A stretch of DNA of 64,000 nt from Ustulina deusta (lineage: Eukaryota > Ascomycota > Sordariomycetes > Xylariales > Xylariaceae). Shown here one piece after another: positions 23,441-36,406 of the stretch. The stretch lies in contig JAJNNX010000049.1 in NCBI GenBank assembly GCA_023159155.1, positions 186,001 to 250,000 of the forward strand. Reading direction: 5' to 3'. The translations under genes and the position numbers were made by a program. Under the pieces are notes generated by a model. That model was not told the origin of the DNA. It saw only the letters and a list, made by a program, of their open reading frames with translations, and did no database searches. How positions within the stretch are numbered: position 1 is the stretch's first letter; each line of letters begins with the position of its first letter.

Positions 23441-26400
23441 TCACAAAGGAAGCCAGTCCTCCCAGCTGATTTGGTTCCAAATTTCCGCATCATCTGCTTC
23501 AGAGCTATGCTCTGAGGGAGTATAATTCCAATCCCAAGCGGCAGATAGCTCCTCCCCACTCTTCCCATTCTTCAAAGCATGTCGCCGGATCAAGTCAGCG
23601 ATTATCTGGTTCCCCCTCTCTTCAGCAATTCCTATTGCCCCCCTGTATCCACTTTCACTCCTGTCGTGACTCAACGCGCCTAAATCGAGAAGAAACTGTA
23701 CCATGTCCAGCCGACTAGAGCGTACAGCACCATCCAGCGCACACAAGCCATACTTCTCTGCAGGTAGCGCGTTGATATTAGCCCCGTTGTCAAGCAGCAG
23801 TAGAGCCACTTCAAGGTCCCCACTGTTCGCAGCGCCTTGAAAAGCTGTCTTTCCGTCTTGAGGAGCCGGAGGCGCGTTGACGTCAGCACCAGCAGCAATC
23901 AAAAATTTGATCAAATCAATATTTCTTCTGCTGGGACTGGTATCACACGCAGCTTGGAGCGCTGTTCGCCCACCACATCCCTTTGCGGGTTTATTCATGT
24001 CTGCACCTTTTTGAATCAGATATCGCGCCCAATCCAAAGAACCGATACCTGCTGCCGCTTGTAGAGGGGTATGCTGCCACCCGTAGGGATACCCGTCTGT
24101 ATCTTCCCTATACCCCCCACAGTAGGTGTCGATGTCAGCACCACTATCGAGTAGTTTTTGCATCTTAATAGCTGGAGCATTTCCCTTGAATAGATACGCG
24201 AGGACACCACTATTTCTGGCTGATACCCCACATTCCAATAAAAATTTCATCAGAAGAAGTCCTTCAGATAGTCCGTAAGAAACGTGACAAAGCGAGGCTT
24301 CGAGTGGACATTGATCGACCCTTGGCTCTTTATTTACCCAAGGCTCAGCATCAAAGATCAGCTGGACTTTTTTACGAATTCCTGCCAAGTCACAGGCCCT
24401 TGGTCCCCAAAGCAGGATCAAACACAGAAGTCGTCGCGCGCTGGTGTCGCCATGCTTCGCTCTCAGCTTGAATTTGCGGGATATTAAGTATTCAAGCATT
24501 TCGCAGCCCATGGGCTGACACTGATAATCAGGTTCGATCCATTTATGATCGAATATTTGAACGATCCTACCAGACATATTCATATTTGCACGTGCAAGAA
24601 TAGTCCAACCATTACCAAGCGTACCATCGGTGTCTATCCCCGTGCCAAGCAACCAGTTCACCGCATCGTAGTTGCCAATTTGTGCGGCCTCACAAAGCGC
24701 CAATGCGCCTTGGCTCTTGAAGTCGGCGCCATAAGAAAAGAGAAGCTGGAGAAGAGTCGTTCCTTGACTTTCAACCGCCCCTTCCATGGTTTCAGCAACT
24801 ACTGTTGCTCCACTCTGAGTCAGGGTGTTTGCTATATGGTGTACTGCGGGGTGCGTGCCTTGTTTTCTAGCTTTACCGATAACATGGTACAACATAGCGG
24901 AGGCATTCAAGTCTAACTTTCGGAAACCGAGGCTATAATTAAGAAGGGTGCGGATGACTTCGAAATCGCTATCTCCAGGTCTTAAGAACTCTTCGACGAG
25001 GAGGATATCTACGAGCATATCTTGCTTAGCAGGCGTATGTGACGATCGAGATAGTAGGTACATGCGTAGAGAGTCGATACCCTCGCTTGCTGCGTGATGA
25101 ATACCTGGACGTGTAGGTTCAGCCCTAAATTTGACGCTATGGTCAATAAGAAGAGCGTATAACTTGGAGTTCAGGAAATAGATATGATCCAGGATTGTTG
25201 GCATCCAATTCTTGGGGGTGTATTTTGTATAGTGAAGGTCGGACAATGGTAGATCGACGTTCGCGCCGATTTCGAAGAGCCAATCTAGCTTAGGTAATAC
25301 GGCGGGATTTTCCAGCCCAATGGGAATCCTCAGATTGCCTACACGGCGGCCCATTGCGACCCCTTCCAGGAAGTTATAGAATATCGCATTAGCAACAATA
25401 TCTTTTGGCTGTAATAGGGTAGTATGGGGTCCAATTAAGTGTTGGAAGAGGATTTTAGCACAATCAATACGTCCCCTGGCCACAGATTCCAATATTATAG
25501 CGGAGTAGGTGTCAGTTTGGTTAGAGTAGTGATCTGATGGGTCATCTTTCGGCCAGCGGATCATTTGCAAGAGGGTGCGACAGGAATCGACACAGCCAAA
25601 CTCTGCAGCGTACTCAAGACAGATAATAGGCAAGGTCCAATCCGGATGGAGGCGCCATGTGGTTTTAACAAGGTCGACAAAGTTGTCTTTCCAGCCTAGT
25701 CTGCCCACTCGTATTAAGAGGGTTCTAAGCGCCGCTCGAATAGTCGGAGAGTCCCCAGCTAATATCTTGAGTAGGGCTTGTTTTGGGGTTAGATTGAAAA
25801 TCACGTCGACCAGCTCCTTGAATGATTCTTTAGAATCTACGGTCGTGGAACCGTCAGCAAGCCTATACAAGGCGCTGGACAAACGGGAAATATGCGAACT
25901 AAGGTCTATGTCTTTTGAGCCTCGGTGGGATAGAGTTGAAGACTGATGGAGCAAGCTTGACTCGCTACTTTTCGTTAGGATTCCCATCAAGGATTGCCCG
26001 GAATTGTCTAAATATCATCAGTGAAAGGCAATCGCGGGCACTGCCGCTGAACTCACTAAGCATCTCTATCCTGAGGAGGTTGGAGGGGATATGGTAGAGC
26101 TTTGATCTATAGTCCACTGCGGCAGGACTCAGAGTCTCAAGTGAGATACCGCTTAAATCCCACGGCACTGGTATTTCGTATAAGGAAGTGACGCTTCGGG
26201 GGACCGGTGAGGGCGACCGCATTACCACACCAACTGGAAGTTCCGTTGCGTGACCTATTCTATGGTAAGCGATCGTTGAAACGATGCGATGCAGGCTGGT
26301 GTCAGAGAAAGGGGTTAGCTGGGCTCTTACAGTCAATAGACTCCCTTCCACCCGACCGCCTGATCTCCTTCCAGGCTTTCTCCCATGGTATCCGTACCCC

Positions 26401-26738
26401 GTTGAAATATATCGCAGTATGCCGGTTACCACTGTTCACGTAATGCTGGTATACATAGTGCCAGTCTTTTCTTTTCATTTTTTTTCGTAATCCTAGATCG
26501 CGCAACTTCGACTCATAGGTCGAGAGACTATACGAAGCGTAACTTATTAGCTACCTACTTGTTAACGTATATAAGTAATCGATGCTTACGGCGTGACAGG
26601 AAATCCATGTTCGATCTCCATTGCCTCCTTTACAGCCTTAAGTGTTCTGTGCTCTTCTAAATATAGACGTCGAAATGTCGCCGTATTCTTTCTCCACACA
26701 TCATCCTGCAGTTGATCGGCACGACGCCTCTGGGGCAT
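23441..26738 (-). CDS. Clr5-domain protein with C-terminal ankyrin repeats
   Basis: Large fungal protein of about 1,036 residues. I infer four exons with introns at 26528-26589, 26255-26330 and 26008-26056; all phases fit and the total is divisible by three. Exons 1-2 encode a Clr5 domain (residues about 10-95): DVWRKNTATFRRLYLEEHRTL, then YESKLRDLGLRKKMKRKDW, then HTAIYFNGVRIPWEKAWKEIRRSG. A long helical middle part follows. Ankyrin repeats are clearest near the end (TPLQAAAGIGSLDWARYLIQKGAD, TALQAACD, LIKFLIAAGADVN, TAFQGAANSGDLEVALLLLDNGANIN). The tail is acidic. Clr5 domains are widespread in fungi and of uncertain biochemical role; ankyrins bind proteins. I cannot assign a pathway. The reading frame extends to a GTG at 26783, but ATG at 26738 is preferred. 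The second intron's acceptor (26255) is the least certain boundary. Confidence 0.85.
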
Positions 26739-29186
26739 GGCGGCGCTGGGGTGAGACTGTGTCAGGTCTGAGGGGGATGGCACCGATGCGTGTTAGACCT
26801 TTTGAATTGGTGAGACTGGCGGCTATGCACCCAGAACTCTTATGGATGGTTCTATAACAAGGACTTGAGATCAAGGGCTTGGAAGGATATTCAAATTGCA
26901 ATAATCTTCTCGGGGAGTCAAGGAGGCTATGAAGGTCTCGTCCCCTTACTCCTCTAGATTTAGGGTGTAAGCGTGAAAGGCACATGTACCAGCCGATCAA
27001 CCTATTGTATATATAACCAAGGGTGGAATCGAGCCTCGTTAGCAGGCAAAATGTCTTTGAGTTCGCCACCCTTCCATGCGTCCAGAGCATAATTGCACAT
27101 TGATGCATCTCCTCATTCGCCGAAGTAAGCTACACCGCCCACCTACGATGCACAACCATTCGCTGACACGTCTGAAGCCGGTCTGCGCCAGGTTCTGTCC
27201 ATTTTCCGGCTAAGCAGCAGGCCCAATCATGTATTCTCATGAGCATGCGATGAGCCAAAATACTCGCACGAGTGTCTGCGTGCCAAGAAATGTCCGAAAT
27301 CTGGTCCAGTCGTGTTGCTTCGCACTCCCACCATTTTGCCCCTTTGAATGCCCCGTCCAAAACCTGGTTGGATGCCCTACCTAATGTTGTCAACACGTAG
27401 TACGGTGGTACGGCGGTTCGTCCAAAATCTGGTCATTCCAGTGTTTCCGCCAGGTACATGAGCCTGGTGCCTAGATGAGAGGGATAGGGGATGTGAGCGG
27501 TGGATTGACCAAGTTCTGAGTCATGCGCGAGAGGTTGGGATCGATGCTAATGGATTTACTTGGCAGGGGATTCAGAGAGCTCGGGCGCGGATGAACGGGG
27601 AGGGGTTCGATATGGAAGCCCAGTTGGATCCTTACTGGGAGTATCTTGATTCTTGGGATTGATGAGGTATGCGAACTGTGTTTTAAATCCCATGTTGACT
27701 GCCTATGGATTCGTCAAGACACCCACTAGCACACCCCTCTGTCCCTGTTGATTCTGGTGATGCTGTTATATATTGTTATATATTGTTAATCTAATCAAAC
27801 CTTACCTACTGCTTGATATATATCTTATTTCTAACTCTGAAATTCTTTTTGTTCTACTAAATAACAAAATCTATAAGGAAATATAAACTTGTTGCGTCTA
27901 GGAGGTTGTTAAATTAAAGTAATAAGATTAGAAGCCTTCAAGTGGTTTTAACTGTTTTATAACCTGTTTTAAAGATTGCTTGTATTTGCATAATATCTTT
28001 TATATAAAATATAACTTAGTCCTGTCATTGAGGTCCTGAGTTGACTGAGGATTGACTGAGCCGAGCCTGAGCAAAGACAGCAAGTACGCTAAACTCAATT
28101 TGTTTAAAGCTTGGCAATTAAAAATGCAGAACCTTATGTACCTATGTACCTACCTATGTACCTACCTAGGTACCTCTTCCTGCACTTACACGGAACCAGA
28201 GAAGTTCACACCATGCTGCTATCGGTTTAAAGTACTAACCTACCTGTTAGGTAGGCACTTTGGAATTGAAGCTGTGCAAAAACAATCCTGCAAATAATAC
28301 AGTGCCTATAATTTCTTTAGGAGTATGAAGTTTAACAAACAACCAGCCAACCACCAGTGTCCGATTCATACACAAATGGTACCCCAATCACCCCTGTGTG
28401 AGCTGAGCCTTTTCAAAAGGCTCCACTCGTGTTATCTGTCTAAAAATTATCTGACAAAGAGAGAGAGAGGCAACCGGATGTTCTTGATCTTGTCTTAGCT
28501 ATGTAAGTACCTAGTAGGAATGCGGGGGTATGTACTTGGTAGATATCACAAGCCATATAGCAGGCAATAGGTACAGCTAATCACCTAACGGAAACCCATG
28601 AGCACCTGCAGTCTATCCCGGACATGGGAGTGCTCTTTATTACAACTTTGGTTTTCCTCTATGTGGATGCCAATAGGTTTATGTTAGTTTAGACTACCTG
28701 TCGAGGTATGTAGGTTTATTCTCGTATTATTACCTATTCGTAGTTGATTACTCTCGACTCCCAATACCATGGATTCCGCATTGGGCTAGGTACCTCCGTG
28801 GGGAATTGATTTAGCACCCAGATAGAGCCAATCACGTCAGGCGAACCTGTCCCAACGGCACGTCATTGCCCTTTGACGACCCAGACACGCTACCTATCCA
28901 GGTAAGACAGGTGAGGGCAGAGGCCGATGCTCGCCCGCACCCGCACAGGAGGCACGTGGCCCCACATCCAGCGGCCGATCTGCAGTTTACAACAGGTGGC
29001 ATCATTTACCAGATGGCATGAGGGACCTCTGAATTCCACCTACGTCCCGTCGCCTCCAGACCAAACGCGCGATTGTCCATTGCCCTCCTCAAGCCCGCCG
29101 CCTCGGAATAATGGGCACCTAGCTGCCTCTCTGCAGCTGTACACACCACGACAATTCCCCTTTCCATCCGCGCTCTACCGCCCGAC
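26739..29186. other. Intergenic with AT-rich block and an orphan coding-like fragment
   Basis: The stretch separates the ankyrin gene from HRD1, which are divergent. At 27480-27662 the plus strand has an open frame ending EAQLDPYWEYLDSWD; it looks protein-like but is too short to place, and a stop codon lies a little upstream. From about 27760 to 28030 the DNA is strongly AT-rich with two copies of TTATATATTG. At 28136-28172 runs of ACCTACCTATGT and CTAGGTACC repeat. Frames at 26701-27108 and 27130-27396 (minus) show no domain. Confidence 0.4.
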
Positions 29187-31790
29187 ATGCGCCTCCTCTG
29201 GTACGCCGGGGTAAGCTTCATCCACCACGCCCGCCGACATGTCACGATGCTAACTACGTCTTCGCAGGCCTCGGCCGGGCTCGCCACCGGCGTGATCGCC
29301 TATGCCTTCAACCAGCGTGCTAATTTCTACTCGGCCATGGTCTATCTGTCACAGAACAACCTCAGCCTCATGGTTCGCCTCCTCGCCCCTCCCTGTCCTT
29401 GTCACGCGTGCGCGCAACGAGCCTCTCCACTAACCCGCGCATCCCGCCGGCCCAGATCTTAGTTAACCTTGTCCTGCTTATCTATGCGTCCTTTGTCTGG
29501 GGCCTTCAACGGCTATGCTATGGCCCCCTCCGACCCGTCGAAATCGAGCAGCTCTACGAGAAGGCCTGGTTCGCTGTTACCGAGACCTGCCTCGCCATGA
29601 CCATCTTCCGCGAAGAGGTCGGTGCTTGGTTCCTTGTCATGTTTACCGCCCTGGTCACGGGGAAAGTGTGGGAATGGATCGGCGAGGGTCGTGTCGAGGT
29701 GCTGGAGCAGCAACCCCCCGCCAATCCGACATTGTTCCACATGCGGCTCACCGTTTCCCTTCTGCTCAGTGTTGCCTACGACACCTGGCTGTTCAACTAT
29801 GCGGTCCACGCCGTCATCCAACAGGCTCGCCCTAATATGATGGTCATGTTTCTCTTCGAGTTTGCCATCCTGACTGCCTGTTCCTCCCGCACCGCCTGCC
29901 GCTATCTGCTATCCTTGATAGAGACCGACATCACGAAGAAGCAGACCCAGACGCGGCTGGAGGAGCGCCGGCGGCTAGTTAGAGAGCAGCGCAGCGACAT
30001 ATTACGACGCAGAGAGTCTGACGATGCTGCTGAGGCTGAAGCCGCCCGACAAGAAGAGCTGCCAGATGAAGGCGATATCGACGAGATGGATATTGAAGTG
30101 CCTGGTTGGGAATCGAAGGGGCACTGGATACTAACCCTTGATCTCATGACAGGTAGGCAATCATGTCATACGTTGCCACATTTCTTTCTAACACGCTTTA
30201 GACTTTGTTAAGCTCGTCATCTACTCGGTATTTTTTGCAATCCTCATGATGTTCTACGGGCTCCCGATCCACATCATGCGCGATCTCTTCATGACCGCTC
30301 GCTCTTTCGTAAAACGCCTCGGCGCTCTAATGCGGTATCGGAAAGCGCTACAGGATATGAACAAGTATCCAGACGCCACTCAGGAAGACCTGGGCAGAGA
30401 GGACACCTGCATCATTTGCAGAGAGGAGATGAGACCATGGGACCCGTCTGCTATTGGTGCCGTGGAACGCTCCCGGCCGAAGAAGCTCCCTTGTGGCCAT
30501 ATCCTACATTTCGGTTGTCTCAAGGGTTGGTTGGAGAGACAACAAGTATGCCCCACGTGTCGGCGCTCGGTTGTCATCGATGGAGCAAGCCCTGATGGCG
30601 CTACTGTGGCACCGGGCCCTAATGCCGGCGGACAACCTCAACCTCCGGCTCCAGGGGCACCCGGCGGCGGTGGAGGAGGAGCGGCAGGAGCAGGAAATGC
30701 TGGTCAGCCAGCTCAGGCTCGGGGTAACTTACGCGTATTCCAGTTCGGCCCGATCCGGTTGGGATTCGCCCAAGGAGATGCGCAGAATATTCATGACCTG
30801 GCTAACCAGCTACGCCAACCTCGTGACGGTGCAAACCAACCTGTTGTTCCTCCTACTATACCGACGCCGACGCCAACAGCCCCGCTAGTCCCTGCCAATA
30901 ATTCCCAAAACAGCATAGAAAGCATGCAGGCCCAACTCCACGAAATCTCGAATCGAATACAACAAGAGATGTATGCCTTGCAAGCGACCCAGGCTGAACT
31001 ACAAACTCTGTATGCTCTAACGGTAGAGTTGAACCGACTGCGTCAAATCCCGCCGCAGATGATGGCTGGTGTTGGCAGTCAATTTAGCCAGGCCGGTGTT
31101 CACACCCAGCCGATAGCTCAGCAACCTCATGTCCATTTTCCAAATCACACATTCCATGTTCCTGCTCCTCCTGTCACGAGACATGGCGGTGCTCCGTATG
31201 CATCTGCCATCCCCTCAGGCAGCCAAGACCTCCCTGAAGGAGTATCTATCCCGCCTGGTTGGTCTCTACTGCCACTCCAACGTCACGATAGTCAACCCTC
31301 GCAGCAGCACTCGGGGACCCAGCATATTCCAACGGCCTCACCCTACGATTTTTCACACCAGCACCCCCAGACAGCGACGCACTTGGGTAGAAATAACCTA
31401 ATCCACAATTTGAATGGTACGATGGGTTCTTCTACGCCATCTGCTGATGTCCCGGTTTCGGTTCGAAGCAGTGACGCACAAAGCGGAACCGATAGAAACT
31501 CGGATCTCCCAGCCTCTCGGATACCAAGAGAGCCCCCCAATGTTGCTGCTCCCACTCCCGTAATACCACAATGGGGTGGCCCCTCCCAATTACTCTTTAG
31601 TAATCGTGGTAGCTCGTCTACGACATCTACCACCGGCAATTCCCATGCAAGGAACGAGAACATGCCAGGGACTGGATCCCATGCAGCCGATTCTAGTGAC
31701 AGTGATGGGGATGAATCGGATAGGAATAGCGGTAAGGGTAAGGCCAAGGCCGTGACTGTTGAAGATGTAGAGGAGGACGAATCAGACTAG
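29187..31790 (+). CDS. HRD1: HRD1, ER membrane RING ubiquitin ligase of ERAD
   Basis: Hrd1/synoviolin forms the ER membrane channel and ubiquitin ligase that retrotranslocates and marks misfolded proteins for the proteasome. I infer four exons with introns at 29211-29267, 29373-29455, 30153-30201; the coding total is divisible by three and gives about 804 residues. The first exon encodes only MRLLWYAG. The N-terminal ~290 residues hold the membrane spans, including [39 protein letters not shown] and [13 protein letters not shown], which are typical of Hrd1. The RING-H2 domain spans about 345-395, from CIICREEM to [29 protein letters not shown]. The C-terminal ~400 residues are Pro/Gln/Gly/Ser-rich and probably disordered, with a short helical part ([20 protein letters not shown]) and an acidic end. 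Its partner Hrd3/Sel1 is not in this window. Confidence 0.95.
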
Positions 31791-32218
31791 GCTGCGGCTT
31801 TGGCTTTGTATTGTATTGGGATTGTGAGATTGCATCATGGCATGGCGTTGGCGGCGTTGACTTCCTGTCTCTAAAAAAGCCAAATTAGATAGGTTTCACT
31901 CTACTACAAACTCAGCATACATCGTTCGAGCCCAATGCTCAACGCAACAGAGAAGACAGAATATCAAAAATAGAGTCTTTAGTATATTCTATATCCATCA
32001 TTTCCATCATCATCCTAGGTGAAGCATGCGACAATTTTGGTAATATTACATATTTTCAGAGAAGTATGATCCTAGATACAGCCTAGAGTCCCTTTCCATC
32101 CTTTAACTCACCATTGGCGCAAAGCTGTTACCAAGAGTGATATCATTCCGAGGTAGGACAATATGGTGAGGCAGCTACAGTGATCACTATATGCCACTTC
32201 ATAATGCCACAATGCCCC
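31791..32218. other. Convergent 3' flank between HRD1 and the NTF2-like gene
   Basis: About 430 bp that should contain the 3' ends of two converging transcripts. No gene or clear stem-loop is visible; the DNA is AT-rich around 31960-32060. Confidence 0.5.
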
Positions 32219-33014
32219 TTATTTTCCCCCCGTGCTCGCCTTCTGGGCGAGATGCTCCCGTAACCTAGGGAAGAAAGTGACGCTATAGGACGAGTCGACG
32301 AATTCGAGAAATTTCGTGACCTTGTCTCCCGCTTCGTTCATATATAGGATGATAACATACTTCGTTCAATCATCAAGGGTCAGTATACGCTTCTTCGTCT
32401 TGTTCTTTCACGAGGGGGAGTTTTTTTCTTTCTTCTTTTCTTTCTCACTCTCACTCTCCCACTGTCCAGGTCACAGACACTGGGGGAGCGCCGGGAAATA
32501 AATATACAACTCGAAAAGAAAAGAAAGAAAGAAAAAAAAAATTTACAAATCGACCTAGCTTGGAACCTCCCCCCAAAAAAATTGGGGATGGGGGATGGGG
32601 GGAACACCTACCTTGTTTACATATGGGCCAATCTCGGTGGACGCGGTGCTGCTCGCCCACATGACGACCTTGTTCTCCCGCGCATCCTCGACCATGTCGT
32701 TGACGGTCACGGCGAAGTCCTCGAAACCCGGCATCACGGCCTCGAAGTACGCCTTGTACGCGGCGTTGTCCATGGCCGGGCGGCCGAGGGATTCTGGGTC
32801 GAGGAAGCAAGTGGTAAGCACTGGGCATCGACGTGCTGGATGTGGCGCAGAGAGATAAGGTCAGGCGTCGTGTGTTTCACATACTAGGGAGAATCTGATT
32901 GGTGCAGTCTTCGGCGCGAATCGCCATGATGGCTTCTGTAGACCACTTGTTGTAGGCTTCGACCACGGCCAGCGCGGTCCGTCGTCGTTGTGACGGCGCG
33001 GTTTCTGAACTCAT
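32219..33014 (-). CDS. Small NTF2/SnoaL-fold protein, function unknown
   Basis: Single-domain protein of about 164 residues, inferred from three exons with introns at 32836-32884 (49 nt) and 32360-32611 (252 nt). Both splice phases fit. Features of the fold family: AVVEAYNKWSTEAIMAIRAEDCTNQILP near the start, YKAYFEAVMPGFEDFAVTVND in the middle, then NKVVMWASSTASTEIGPYVNK and, after the long intron, YVIILYMNEAGDKVTKFLEFVDSSYS. Similar small proteins are common in fungi and usually annotated as SnoaL-like or NTF2-like. Some relatives are enzymes of secondary metabolism and many have no known role, so no reaction is claimed. The 252-nt intron is long for this genome; reading through it would add a short different tail and a stop. 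Confidence 0.82.
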
Positions 33015-35732
33015 GTTTTCTTTTCCCCTTTTCTTGATCACGTCCTTTTTTTTTTAATATCTTTTTTTGTCCCTCTTAATTGCTATAGTTATTACTTTAC
33101 CGTGATAATACGATACTAATTGTGTAGTATGTATGAATGGCCAGGTTTAGTCAGCGGGGGAGAGAGTTAGTTGTGGTGAGATTCGACCTTCCGGATTACT
33201 AATTCATCTCCGCACTTTTTCTTTGCTATCTCACCGCCCCCGGAACTTTCGCTTGTGTTGTTTGGGCCAAGGTATATGTATGTATCGACTGAGTCTGGAC
33301 CTCAATCCACAAACTTGATAATACGGCGAGCAATCTTTTCTGACTGAGTGTCTACTACCGCTCACCTCCAGCTTTTTCGTGTGTGCCTACCTACCTATCA
33401 ATTCGGCAGATTTTTTCACAGAGGTCAGCCTCGAATCATAATAAGAGCTGGTGCTTTATCTCTTCTCTTTCCTGAAAGACTTGGTCGGTGAGCCCATTGG
33501 TAGCAAAACGATCAACCATCACCCAACCTTCAAACCAGCCCAAGAGAAACGGAAGTCCGCAAATCCACAACGCTCAAAGTTGAGCTAGTATCCCCTAGTC
33601 GCTCAGGTGCTTCAACTAAAGCCAAGCCAGATCGGTGACCCCAACGAATCCGATGTGAGTTTTGGCACCTGATGCTATACCTAGCCAGTTTTCTGCTCAG
33701 AAGCTCTAACCATTGGTATCTAGATAGGTGTTAGCCAGAAACACCCATTGTCATGTAAAACCGATCACTTCGAGTTAACCTAGTTGGACCTTTCGTACAT
33801 TAGTATCAATATTTGCAGCGCTTGGCGGTCGCCTACTAGGGCCACCGCAAGTCAGCCAGTCCTAGGCGTCCAAGGCGTCCTTCTTGATAGGGTGCGCTAT
33901 CTGTGCTTACCCAACCCATTAGTGTATTTCCCCAAATATCCATTTCCCTGCCATCGAATTAGAGGAAGTGGGCGCTCGCCCTCCGCAGTACCAAGCTGCT
34001 GGGCCGTGGGGGGCGCATCTCCGCGTCGAAGGATTCCGCTCTTTCTGAAGCGTCTTGTGTTATTGGAATGCCCAGGAACAGGGGGTGGCTGACGTTGACG
34101 GTTATCTTCACATGTCATGTTGGTCAGAGAAATATTGTTATGATTCCCTTTGGTCCTGAAATTGACCTCGGAACTGAAAGCGGCTGGTATGTGTAGCGAG
34201 ACAGGGTACGCCAACGAAGAATATGTTTGGAAGTAGGCTCTCGATAACCGAATAGTCCTCGGTTTCATGTTTCTTCCACATCTTCCCAGACGGCGGACGG
34301 CTCTCTATATTCCTGCTCATAGCCCCTCACGTGAAGGAAAGGAGGTAAGGCTCCGGGCGAGACACCACTTCGTACGTCGACGAACGGAAGCCGGTTTTCA
34401 AATGAGCCTAGACAGCCAAGTCCCTATCGACCCATTCCCAATCGAGACGCATTCCGGATGAGAACGACAAGCTTGGCACCAATCCTACACTAGTACAATG
34501 TGAGGAGGACGCCGTGGACATAGGGCTGATCGTCGATCCCTATTATATGCCTGGGTTCCCTGATCGATCTACCTGGACTACCGGTCGGCTGCGTGCGACC
34601 TCGCCAATTAGCGACATCGTTGACCGTTTCGGGTCACACATAGTTGCTTAGTCTCTAGTCTAATGTTTAGACTGTACTTAGTCCGGTCCAGTGTCAGATA
34701 CTTGTATTATTAGTAACAATCGGGCGGCGTGGCGAAAAAGATGGAAGATACGATTAGCGATCTGATTACGAGAGTCGACCTTCTTCTTGTTTCTCCCCCC
34801 TTAAAAGGTGAGCTTCATGTGATGTCGCAAGTCCGATAACCGAGAGCCTCAAAGCCCCATTCAATATCTTACGTCAGTCAGTACCTACATGTTTAAGTAG
34901 TTAGACTCTGTTCCACGCCCTCCACTACGCTGTGGCACGGTAGTGGCTGTTCATCGGCCGGCAATTTTCCTCTCCGTACATGTGCAGTTGATCGGTCTAG
35001 AACTCCAGCTTAGATATTGGTCGGTATCGGCGTATATAGGTGGGACAACGCGGATTACCTGGAATGCAGAGGCATCCCCATTCAGCCTGTGACGTTAGCG
35101 CCAGCTTTAGCTTTTCTCTATCATGGCGAGGAGTGGTTCACGTTGCGAGCACGTGGATGCAGAAAAGAAAGAAAGGGATGTACAGCATGCTTAGTAAACC
35201 AACCAGACTGGCATCTAGTACTTGGTCTAGAGAGTCTTACATTTCCCAATCCAGATAATGTTTGTAAGACGGTGTAGACTAGTGTACGTCTGTCTCACCG
35301 CCGATGGGAGAGAAAAGAGAAAAGAACAGACGGAGTCGGCTCATACCGCGCGTTATGTCATGAGATAACCACCCTGTCTCCTCCCCACCGGCCGACAAAC
35401 AGCGCAACACGGTTATGTAGTGAGCTTACAAACGCGAGCATTTCCCGTGACTACGACGTGACAGCGAAAAAAAAAAAGGTCTCGATATGTAGACAGATGG
35501 CTGGCTACCAGTTCGCAAAGTGATACCTCGTCCTCGGATGACCCATCCACCTCTACTATCGAATGCTACCGCAGGGTAGGTAATGCGGGCATTAGACATG
35601 CCGCACATTGCATATGCAAGAATGCAAGTCTGACGTGCGGTGGACAGGGCTAACGAATAAGAAAAGACTTGGCCTCAATACATAATCCCTCGCGTAAATG
35701 TGGGAACAACGCTAGAATCACTAAAATCCATC

Positions 35733-35771
35733 TACATACATACATACATACATACATACATACATACATAC
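35733..35771. repeat. (TACA)n microsatellite
   Basis: About nine and a half perfect copies of the four-base unit. Length is likely polymorphic. It is not in a gene. Confidence 0.9.
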
Positions 35772-36385
35772 TAGAGAACTTTGGAAACTGCCGACCTACA
35801 CACTAAACCCGCCAGTCCCGAGGATGCGGGACAAAAAAACCGGGCACATGAGCAGCGGGTGGCTGTGCACAACGCGTAAGAAGAAGAGTTGCGTAAGACA
35901 GACGCACGCACGCACGCCGCTGGGCGATGAGCTTTCGCTACGTTAGATAGATAGATAGACAGCAGAGACAACGAGAACAAAACAGAAACGCGTTGCGCGG
36001 TCCGAAGGCGCACAGGAAGGACATCGGAGCGGATCGGGAAGGGAGGGTGGCGTTCGGCTCGACGCTTACTTAGGTACTTACGCAAGGATATAACTATCTT
36101 ATCCTACCTATTCTGCTGCTTACAGGACATCCTGCACGTTGCTCGCCTAGGTAATATGAAGAAGGGCGGGCTTCCTTCTTCACTTTACACTGCTTCCCTG
36201 CCCCGTTATGCTGACGGGTTCGGGGAAACATGCGAGAAGAGCTTATTTTTTTTCTATTTAGTTTTTTTAGTTTAATTTAGTTTTAATTTTTATTCGCCGG
36301 AGATCGCCGGCGGGAATGATCTCCACTATGTTGTGTAGTGTAGGTACCGGTAGTAGATAGATGTTCGTTCGAGACATGAGCGTTA

Positions 36386-36406
36386 GGGGGGGGGGGGGGG
36401 GGGGGG
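36386..36406. repeat. Poly-G homopolymer, 21 nt
   Basis: An uninterrupted run of 21 G, about 500 bp past the stop codon of the acidic protein gene. It is gene-free and probably length-variable. Confidence 0.9.

Noticed and set aside
26739..26783. Longer start (GTG) for the Clr5-ankyrin protein
   Set aside because: The open frame extends 15 codons upstream, but it starts with GTG; nuclear fungal genes use ATG, which is present at 26738.
28052..28297. 81-codon frame rich in Tyr/Leu/Thr/Cys
   Set aside because: Its centre is the repeated ACCTACCTATGT/CTAGGTACC word, so the open frame is a by-product of the repeat.
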